Below, piece after piece: positions 17,222-22,526 of a stretch of DNA of 22,526 nt (position 1 is the first letter of the stretch; each line of letters begins with the position of its first letter). The stretch lies in the NCBI GenBank assembly GCA_026770615.1, contig MU631823.1:8490-31015 (forward strand), in the 5' to 3' direction. A program made the position numbers and the translations under genes. The notes beneath the pieces were generated by a model. That model searched no databases. It had not been told where the DNA came from and saw only the letters and a program-made list of their open reading frames with translations. The DNA comes from Pavlovales sp. CCMP2436 (Eukaryota > Haptophyta > Pavlovophyceae > Pavlovales).

Positions 17222-17572
17222 TTAGAAAATGATGCAGCACGGGTAGTCTTCGTCATCGATAATATTACACTCATCCTTGGTGAAAAAGAGATCGGTATTG
17301 TTTTTTATGAGCAACTTGTACTGATCATCGCTGCATAAAAAGCCGCGTTTGTACACTGTGATAAATTTGAAATTTACTTTAAAGAAAAGCTTCCTGTCGT
17401 GGGAGAATTTGCCAACAATTGTACCGTTACACATGGTTTTCACGTTGATCAAGCGCACCGACGAAGGATCCCCATCAATGTTCATTTGATTTATTAGTCG
17501 TGTTATTTCATTTAGCTGCGTCTCTAGAATTTGCGGAGCACTTGCTGCGTAAAATTTTTCCATTTTGTTCAT
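17222..17572 (-). CDS. Viral-type protein of unknown function, 116 residues, intact
   Basis: The ATG at 17,572 begins MNKMEKFYAASAPQILETQL, a helical start. A segment with alternating hydrophobic and charged residues follows (GTIVGKFSHDRKLFFKVNFK, FITVYKRGFLCSDDQYKLLI) and reads like a small beta-domain, and then comes an acidic end (DECNIIDDEDYP). It has no stop or frameshift and the AT-rich codon use of the viral block, which makes it the longest undamaged gene of the inverted segment. No homologue comes to mind. It lies between the 39-residue frame and the Lys/Pro-rich gene, all on the same strand. Three AGCTCTAA-type repeats sit just after its stop (17,199-17,226). Confidence 0.55.
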   Translation of the reverse strand: MNKMEKFYAASAPQILETQLNEITRLINQMNIDGDPSSVRLINVKTMCNGTIVGKFSHDRKLFFKVNFKFITVYKRGFLCSDDQYKLLIKNNTDLFFTKDECNIIDDEDYPCCIIF

Positions 17573-17599
17573 TTATTAACAGTGTGGAATATTTTTATT

Positions 17600-17665
17600 T
17601 ACTTTGCCTTTGTCTTTGTCTTTGTTTTTTGTATTTGTTTTTTGTCTTTGTTTTTGTCTTTGGTT
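17600..17665. repeat. TTTGTC hexamer repeat
   Basis: CTTTGTCTTTGTCTTTG and variants fill about 65 bases between two small minus-strand genes, in the position of a 5' leader for the 116-residue gene. Confidence 0.7.
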
Positions 17666-17678
17666 GGTTGAGAGTGCA

Positions 17679-17798
17679 TTAAATTAAATTAAACGCTTTT
17701 GTTTTTTGATCAACCAAATACCATTTAAGCCCGGCAGGAGTTTCGAATACACTGATTACATTGTTGTCTTTTTCGGATAAAATCTCCAAGGATGACAT
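17679..17798 (-). CDS. Small protein, 39 residues
   Basis: The ATG at 17,798 gives MSSLEILSEKDNNVISVFET, then PAGLKWYLVDQKTKAFNLI and TAA. It is uninterrupted, has a plausible amino-acid mix and follows the strand of its neighbours. It begins 18 bases after the stop of the helicase-nuclease tail. No family recognised. At this length chance is possible, but the tight packing on the coding strand speaks for a real gene. Confidence 0.4.
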   Translation of the reverse strand: MSSLEILSEKDNNVISVFETPAGLKWYLVDQKTKAFNLI

Positions 17799-17815
17799 CA
17801 CTACACTTCAGTTTT

Positions 17816-18531
17816 CGAATTCATAGTCTTCATTGTCATCATCATCGTCGTCGTCCATGAACTTTGACTGTACCGGTGTTTTATCATTGCCGCCAGTTGA
17901 AGATGGCTTTGTGGTTGGCTTTGTGGTTGGCTTTGTGGTTGGCTTTAGAGTGGTATTTTGTGTTGACGATGGAATCCGCTTAATGGAGATTCTCCCTCTT
18001 TAACAATTACTATTTTGCATTCTATGCCCAGCTCTTCAAAGTACGCAATCTTTTACTTGCTTGGCGGGTTTGTAACGACCACTTCAATCAGCCTTATGAG
18101 TTTTTTGTCTGTGAATACAGTCAGGTCTGCAATATACCGTCCATCTCCCACAGGATACTTGTCTATAACTGTGTTTTTTTCATGATTTCTTCCAAGTATT
18201 GATTTGCTTTCTCTCATCGGTACTGCCCTCCCTCTCCGTGGCATATTGGCGGCTTTACTGTTATGAATAATTGCTATTTGATCAAGCCGTCTAACTCTAC
18301 TGATCGCAGCGTATATCATTTTTACGTCCCAGATATAGCTCAGATCAATAAACAGTGATTCATTCTCAAAGGTGACTCCCTGGAAACTGTGAATCGTGGT
18401 AGAAGGGCAATAAGTGATGGTGTCACCAATTAATTCTGTCATATTTTTACCATTGTAGATTGGATTTGAGATGTCTGCGGTAAATTTTGACCCGTTCACA
18501 AGCCCAGTTCCCTTTATTGATTTTATACATT
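17816..18531 (-). pseudogene. SF1 helicase C-terminal part with PD-(D/E)XK-like nuclease and acidic tail
   Basis: The frame opens after a TGA near 18,532 and has helicase motif V, TIHSFQGVTFENESLFIDLS, and motif VI, MIYAAISRVRRLDQIAII, so it is the missing half of the helicase at 14.07-16.27 kb. After a linker comes YPVGDGRYIADLTVF and LIRLIEVVVTNPPS. An Asp followed by strand, then Glu-x-Val-x-Thr, fits the core of CoiA-like PD-(D/E)XK nucleases. A TAA at 18,053-18,055 interrupts, and the same frame continues with KIAYFEELGIECKIVIVKEG, the last strand and helix of such a fold. A frameshift near 18,000 leads to a tail with four KPTT repeats and a run of six Asp (MDDDDDDNEDYEFEN), ending at 17,816. 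Helicase-nuclease fusion would suit replication or end processing. The nuclease call is inference from spacing. Confidence 0.65.
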
Positions 18532-18599
18532 TTCACTCGACGTTTCCCTTTTCGGGCCTCATTTTACGGGCGTAAGTTAGGGCAACAGATGTCTTAGAG

Positions 18600-18665
18600 G
18601 CCAGAGATCCAAGAATCCAAGAATACCTCGAATCCCTCGAATCCCTCGAATCCCCCGCAATCTCT
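18600..18665. repeat. AATCCCTCG short tandem repeat
   Basis: Several copies of AATCCCTCG or AATCC-AAG lie next to each other between the right inversion breakpoint and the next viral gene. Confidence 0.6.
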
Positions 18666-18736
18666 AAAATCCTCGATTTGATTAAAAAAATTCTCGATCT
18701 TAAAAAGTGGTGGTGCGTTTTTTGAGCCAAATAAAA

Positions 18737-19147
18737 ATGTCTGACATGGTCATACAAGTTTATCCAATGGGTGGCCCAATTTCAAACGCTCAAGCCGATC
18801 GCCTTATTGCCAATGCCCGTGCCCGTATGGGAGAACGCCCGCCAAGGATTAACGTCACCGGTGTTCCGTATTTTCGCGCTATCCCCCAAGTCTAACGCCA
18901 AGTCCCTCGCCAAGTCCCTCGCTTGGTTGCCCAGGCTCCAACTGTCGCTCCAACTGTTGCCCGGCCGGTTACAACCATGGTGAATTACCAGCCAAGTGCA
19001 ATGTGTATTCGCAGCAACCAGTACAACTTGAGCGCAACAAACATGAAAAACATCAATGTCCGCACTGGATCTCTGAACAAAATATTCCTCGAGGTGTTTG
19101 GGATCGCAGAGGATCTTCCGATGATGCTTGCAAACAACTACTCCTAG
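18737..19147 (+). pseudogene. Small viral-type protein with one in-frame stop
   Basis: The ATG at 18,737 gives MSDMVIQVYPMGGPISNAQA and continues to TAA at 18,893-18,895. The same frame then reads on through a Val/Pro/Ala-rich stretch (VPRQVPRLVAQAPTVAPTVA) and NYQPSAMCIRSNQYNLSATN to a TAG at 19,145-19,147. In total about 135 residues are interrupted by one nonsense codon and no frameshift. A helical N-terminal domain, a Pro-rich linker and a folded C-terminal half are visible. The family is unknown. It is on the same strand as the helicase N-terminal part. Confidence 0.5.
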
Positions 19148-19323
19148 GGCGGTACACCAATTCTTGTTCGCCCTCTGGGCCCACGCGGCTCGTGCGGTTC
19201 CCGTTTGCCTCGACGAAGGTGCCTGTGTGTTTATCATTTGCGTTGATTTAGTGGCTTTCGCGTGTGTTTCATAAGTCGTTCATATTTGTTGCGCGCGTGT
19301 GCATGGTTGTATGCTGCGTGGGT

Positions 19324-19400
19324 CATGGTGGGTCATGGTGGGTCATGGTAGGTCATGGTAGTGCGTGGTGGATCACGGTGGATCATGGTGGACCGCAGAA
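19324..19400. repeat. GGTCATGGTG-type tandem repeat
   Basis: Ten-base units GGGTCATGGT repeat exactly three times, then drift into GGATCACGGT and GGATCATGGT. Confidence 0.8.
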
Positions 19401-19439
19401 GGAGTGAGGGAAGGGGGGGTGGCGGTGGATCGTGGCGGA

Positions 19440-19805
19440 TCGCCGTGGACCGTGTTGAAAACTTTAATTGGTGTCCTGCTGCAAGTTTTTCGCAAAAAAA
19501 TTCGCCAAAGTTTTGCGGGAGTTCGCATGAGTTGTCGCAGAGGAGGCAGTTGAAGGCGAGTTTTGTGGACCGTGGTGGACCGTGGTGGATCGTCGTGGAA
19601 ACTTTAATTGGTGTCCTGCTGCAAGTTTTTCGCAGAAGTTTTCGTGGAGCTCGGGGGCCCCTGATCGCAGATAAAGGATCCCGGGCGGCGGTGGAGGCGC
19701 GTGGACCTTGGCGGACCGTGTTGGAAACTTTAATTGGTGTCCTACTGCAAGTTTTTCGCAGAAGTTTTCGTGGAGCTAGGCGGCCCCTGATCGCAGTTAA
19801 AAGAT
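19440..19805. repeat. Tandem repeat of 126-140-bp units, three copies
   Basis: The shared core ACTTTAATTGGTGTCCTGCT followed by GCAAGTTTTTCGCA starts at 19,461, 19,601 and 19,727. Copies two and three share more (AAGTTTTCGTGGAGCT, CCCCTGATCGCAG). Each core is preceded by GTGGACCGTG-type short repeats. Long frames across it are by-products of the repeat. Confidence 0.85.
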
Positions 19806-19858
19806 CACGTTAACTCCAAATAAAAACCAGCGGTGACTATCAGCACCAGGAAAGACTA

Positions 19859-20221
19859 ATGTCAGATACAGATGAACGTAACACGCATGTTGGAAGGGCT
19901 CTCGCCAACGCAAACGTGAGCGGAAAAAGAGTCAGCGGGATATGTATTATATGGCCTGGTTGGATCAAGGTTCCATTTATGAAACTAGGCGTAACTACAA
20001 ATATCTATTCGCGAGCTATGAACGGTTATAGTCACTATATGCCCTTCGCTGACCCTGGTAGGTCCTTTGATCTTGTTGGTTACATGGTCGTGGCGCCTTC
20101 ACTCGTCCGTGCACGCAAAACCAGTGTGCTCAATTTTGGTAGCAAGCAACTTTTTTTCCTAAGCCTATTTCACGATGATGCTTCAGAAGCAGTGCACCAC
20201 CTACAAGTGTCAGAAGCGTGA
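19859..20221 (+). CDS. GIY-YIG-like protein (T5orf172/MUG113 type), 120 residues
   Basis: The ATG at 19,859 gives an intact frame. The middle, ICIIWPGWIKVPFMKLGVTT followed by NIYSRAMNGYSHYMPFADPG and FDLVGYMVVAPS, fits the T5orf172/MUG113 branch of GIY-YIG nucleases: an aromatic/Gly start, K-(I/L)-G-x-T-x-N with an Arg a few residues on, then a strand and the R-A-(R/E) helix (LVRARKTSVLNFG). The Glu expected as metal ligand in that helix appears to be Lys or absent, so activity is doubtful. The last 25 residues look less conserved, and the stop lies 12 bases inside the convergent structural gene, which suggests a drifted 3' end. Small nucleases of this class are common accessory genes in polinton-like viruses. 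Call from motif memory. Confidence 0.45.
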   Translation: MSDTDERNTHVGRALANANVSGKRVSGICIIWPGWIKVPFMKLGVTTNIYSRAMNGYSHYMPFADPGRSFDLVGYMVVAPSLVRARKTSVLNFGSKQLFFLSLFHDDASEAVHHLQVSEA

Positions 20222-21077
20222 CTTGAAACATGCTCGAAGACTATCAGAAATGTTTGCACCCTCGATGTTTGCACCCTTGTTCAGGCCTTTGATGTTCAAG
20301 TTCCAGAAGACGTTCAGCGTAGTGCTCGTGTTAAGCCCCAGATTAATTTCACTCGCATTGCTGCCAGTATACCTGTCGACTTCGTAATAGATACTGTTAT
20401 TAAATACACCATAATCGGCCGAAGCGATAAACGAAGCCACATACTTGCCAGTGCTGCTGTCGAACGAAAGCGCAGCGTGACCAAAACTTTGTGTAAAACC
20501 AGCGTATGCGACGGCGGGGGTTATTGTAGCCTTCCATTTTGCGAGCACTACCGTCGGGGTGTCGAGCGAGGACCACGTGAAGATCCGCTGCTGGGTCTGC
20601 CCCGGGATGTACCTGAAGACGTTTATCGAGTAGGTAGTCTCTGCCACGACATCCTCCGGCATGATCTGGTTGATTGTGTACGTCGATGCTTTTAGGTCCG
20701 TCGTCGCCTCGTTCTGGAGCAATTTAGTATCACCAAGAACGCAGATGCACCCAGCGGAGATCGGTTTTGCACTAGAAAACTCCATTGGACGCCAACGGCC
20801 TTTGTTACCGCCTGACTCAGTGAGATCGGAAGGGCCGCTTCAGCCACATAGGTCAAGGGCGCGCTGAAAAGTGTTTTATCAAACGGGAAAGCCAACTCGT
20901 CGTTTCCAGTTGCAACTGGTGGTTTTTCTTCAAGATTTTTGTGATGTCGCGAGTCTGATTCTGGGGAGTCTCCAGGGACGAGAAACTGAGCTGCGTAACT
21001 GCACTTGTCACGATTGCGTATGGGTCGACTACCACGTCCAGCACGGTTGAATCAAGCGCGCCGTACACGTTTAACAT
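20210..21077 (-). pseudogene. Probable viral structural protein, about 285 residues, two frameshifts
   Basis: The ATG at 21,077 begins MLNVYGALDSTVLDVVVDPY and runs to about 20,930. A frameshift leads to EEKPPVATGNDELAFPFDKT and SLSQAVTKAVGVQW; a second one near 20,785 leads to KPISAGCICVLGDTKLLQNE, which stays open to the stop at 20,210. The C-terminal two thirds are rich in Thr, Ser, Val and aromatic residues in alternating patterns (GKYVASFIASADYGVFNNSI, YYEVDRYTGSNASEINLGLN, TLNVFWNLNIKG), as in beta-sandwich capsid, penton or fibre proteins. I cannot place it in a named family. It is convergent with the GIY-YIG-like gene, overlapping it by 12 bases, and 35 bases after the frame upstream. 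Confidence 0.5.
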
Positions 21078-21112
21078 AATGACTATGATATGAATAGTCT
21101 TTACATTTTTTT

Positions 21113-21407
21113 TTACATCCCACCGGTCCTTCGGATAGCCATCAGTTTGTCGATGGTCCTGTCGTGGACTCCGAATACGATTCCTATCGCATCTCTCCCG
21201 CCCTTGGTACTGAGATCTCCGTACCTTTGAATGAATTTCTGTAGAATAATCTCGTTCAGGCATAGCTCATGAAAATCTTACGAGTAAAAAACACCGTAAA
21301 ATCATCAAAATCCTATTGTTCGTTTGTGAGCCATCATGATTTTGACAACGATCAAAAACGAGATCCTGCTGGAATTCTTGCTCGCTTTTTATTGATTCTT
21401 TTATCAT
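21113..21407 (-). pseudogene. Small broken gene with possible helix-turn-helix
   Basis: The ATG at 21,407 (MIKESIKSEQEFQQDLVFDR) opens a 46-residue frame to a TGA at 21,267. A second frame, open from 21,277 and lacking a start, reads FHELCLNEIILQKFIQRYGD, LSTKGGRDAIGIVFGVHDRT and IDKLMAIRRTGGM, and stops at 21,113. The two overlap and look like one gene of about 95 residues with a frameshift near 21,280-21,300. The second half has the spacing of a helix-turn-helix (AIGIVFGVHDRTIDKLMAI), which would fit a small regulator. A TATA-like CTATAAATA lies about 12 bases upstream of the ATG. No family is assigned. Confidence 0.4.
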
Positions 21408-21409
21408 AT

Positions 21410-21655
21410 ATCTTATTTATAGAGTAATCTAATTAATAATCTGATTACAGAGAAACATTTTTAAAAATCACAAAAAAACTTTTTATAATTTTCTCCAAAG
21501 GGTGCCGTGGGCAAGCTCCAGAATTTCACGTGTTTTCATTTGAGTGCTCAATTGCTCTATTCGTACCAGGCGACTTTTTCCTGTCTTTCTCCTATATGAT
21601 CGTGCTCAAAACCGTGCGCAATCATATTTGATCAGGATGTTTCGACGTTTACCGT
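21410..21655. other. AT-rich stretch, nothing recognised
   Basis: No gene that I can support. It lies between the last viral-type gene and the GACGGGA repeat, and may contain the right boundary of the viral block. Confidence 0.3.
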
Positions 21656-21669
21656 GATGAAAAAAATGA

Positions 21670-21805
21670 AAAAAGATGGGACTCTGGTGCACTGCAATTT
21701 TTTTGAAAATGATGGCGGCAAAAAAGACGGGAGTCTGGTTGAGTGGTCCCGGGCGAGACGGCAAAAGACGGGAGGCTCGTGAGGGACAAAGATGGGAGGC
21801 TCATA
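21670..21805 (+). repeat. Four degenerate AAAGAYGGGA(C/G) repeats
   Basis: AAAGATGGGACTCTGGT, AAAGACGGGAGTCTGGT, AAAGACGGGAGGCTCGT and AAAGATGGGAGGCTCAT occur at about 21,672, 21,726, 21,763 and 21,788. In two overlapping plus frames they encode KDG(T/S/R)L(V/I) motifs, so they may derive from a protein with short repeats that has since been frameshifted. Confidence 0.55.
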
Positions 21806-21874
21806 GGGGGCTTACAAGCTCATCGCGACCGCACCGACCACGACTACTACGACAAACCTCCCGACCACAGGCAA

Positions 21875-22231
21875 CTACGATGCCTCATATGTCATCAGCC
21901 CGTTCGCACACACGATGAGCTTCTCGTGCTGCACAAACACGTCCAGGTAGCAAGCCGAATTTGACGCACTTATCTTGGATTCGAACACGACGTGCATGTT
22001 GCGGGTAGAGATGCCGTCCGAGAGTGCGTCCGTCTATGGAAACGCCTGAAGTGAGAGGCCAACGGCAAATCCGTCCGTCAAGAACTGTTCGGCGGAGATG
22101 CACGAGCGCGCGGCCGCGTCAGCCACACCCGAGCCGAACGTACGTGCCAGTTCAAAGCGGGCCTCTGCAGCACTACCTGTGCAGTTGATTGCGGTCTGGA
22201 GGATCACGGTGGCTCCAACTGCGTCGCCCAT
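21875..22231 (-). pseudogene. Capsid-like C-terminal fragment (possible second viral insertion)
   Basis: The ATG at 22,231 is preceded directly by an in-frame TGA, so the 5' part is missing. The frame gives VGATVILQTAINCTGSAAEA, then a helix-rich part. A TAG at 22,036-22,034 interrupts, and the same frame continues with DALSDGISTRNMHVVFESKI, SACYLDVFVQHEKLIVCANG and a TAG at 21,877-21,875. The ending, 'N-M-H-x-V-F-E-S ... Y-L-D-V-F-x-x-H-E-K-L-I-x-x-x-N-G', resembles the last strands of double-jelly-roll major capsid proteins of polinton-like viruses, which finish with a sentence of this kind. GC content is clearly higher than in the 14-21 kb block, so it probably came from a different element. 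Call by impression of strand pattern. Confidence 0.35.
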
Positions 22232-22268
22232 TCATGTTCATACCATACCTCTAGAAGTTAATAATATA

Positions 22269-22303
22269 TGTCAGACGCCAGCTTGAATCCCTATCATAAA
22301 TAT
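22269..22303 (+). repeat. Dispersed repeat, copy 2 of 3
   Basis: TCAGACGCCAGCTTGAATCC followed by CTATCATAAATATA is nearly identical to 10,278-10,311. It begins 37 bases from the truncated 5' end of the capsid-like fragment, so its insertion or a recombination at it may have cut that gene. Confidence 0.75.
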
Positions 22304-22386
22304 ATACCCAAACCAGCGGCGCCGCCGACCAATAATGTAGGAGGCGATGATACGTAATGCAATGTATCCGAAGCCTTGGAATGTAG

Positions 22387-22526
22387 GGTCGCAAGACTGA
22401 CAGCAATCTAAATACATATATAGCGCACTTGAGCGCGCTGGCCCCGATCACTGCCCAGCGTGGGAACACGACAAACAGCAACCAGCAGATCATCTCCCTA
22501 AACGCCCTTGCCCGGGCACACTACCG
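22387..22526 (+). CDS. Possible coding region running off the right edge
   Basis: One plus frame is open from a TAG at 22,384-22,386 to the edge and reads NLNTYIAHLSALAPITAQRG, then NTTNSNQQIISLNALARAHY. The mix of residues is protein-like, and the frame has no stop, but there is no ATG within it. It could be an exon or a truncated viral gene. Function unknown. Confidence 0.25.

Larger units (their letters stand above)
16265..18535. other. Inverted segment inside the viral block
   Basis: All recognisable genes inside lie on the minus strand, while those on both sides (14,071-16,265 and 18,737-19,147) are on plus. The helicase gene is split exactly across the two ends. If the segment is turned around, the helicase halves become neighbours in the right order. 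Breakpoints are known to within about 20-30 bases. I see no long inverted repeats at the ends, only weak similarity (GTGACTGAAATGG at 16,275 versus the complement GAGTGAAAATG at 18,533). Confidence 0.65.

Noticed and set aside
14879..18895. Alternative genetic code in the viral block
   Set aside because: TGA, TAA and TAG all occur within frames, but at least six frameshifts occur in the same genes, so decay is the simpler explanation.
18782..19237. 151-codon minus-strand frame
   Set aside because: Antisense of the 135-residue plus-strand gene; rich in His, Cys and Trp with no pattern.
19355..19813. 152-codon plus-strand frame
   Set aside because: Generated by the tandem repeat; the repeated segment simply stays open in one frame.
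1..22526. CRISPR array or bacterial operon
   Set aside because: No repeats of constant length with unique spacers; introns, mobile elements and gene families are eukaryotic or viral.

Overview
The window looks like nuclear DNA of a eukaryotic microalga or related protist. A haptophyte or similar alga is my best guess, at low to moderate confidence. The host-type genes are GC-rich, and one has two short GT-AG introns. They include an OGFOD2/ICU11-like dioxygenase, a glutamine-rich homeodomain protein and a fragment of a plant-type delta-12 desaturase. Between them lies a large amount of repeat and mobile DNA. There are no bacterial-style operons and I recognised no rRNA or tRNA.

Layout. 1-844 (-) is the 5' part of a gene for an Ala/Pro/Ser-repeat protein that runs off the left edge. 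0.95-1.4 kb (+) is a decayed zinc-finger piece resembling hAT-type transposases. 1.5-2.95 kb holds three tandem arrays, one carrying half of a MITE. 3.15-4.23 kb (-) is the OGFOD2-like dioxygenase. 4.35-5.2 kb has little that can be called. 5.32-7.64 kb (-) is the three-exon homeobox gene. A perfect 27-bp-arm hairpin sits just upstream of it, followed by an OTU-like protease fragment (+). 8.74-8.85 kb (-) is the desaturase fragment. 8.9-11.48 kb is a large, imperfect inverted repeat built from CGTATCC arrays and a gene of unknown function, intact in the left arm and decayed in the right. 11.9-13.8 kb holds several small foldback or MITE-type elements.

From about 14.07 to 21.4 kb the base composition turns AT-rich and the gene content becomes viral. 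It includes an SF1 helicase with a likely PD-(D/E)XK nuclease tail, the first part of an FtsK/HerA-type packaging ATPase, Pro/Lys-rich and acidic small proteins, a GIY-YIG-like protein and a beta-rich probable structural protein. The set resembles an endogenous polinton-like virus or virophage-class element, and it is decayed: most genes carry frameshifts or nonsense codons. The most striking feature is an apparent 2.27-kb internal inversion (about 16,265-18,535). It splits the helicase, leaving the N-terminal part on + and motifs V/VI plus the nuclease on -. Turning that block around mentally puts the two halves side by side and makes every gene from 14.07 to 19.15 kb point the same way.

At 21.9-22.2 kb (-) there is a GC-richer fragment resembling the C-terminal end of a capsid protein, possibly from a second viral insertion. 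It is bounded by a dispersed repeat also present at 10.28 kb and 13.47 kb. The last 140 bases may be the start of another coding region.
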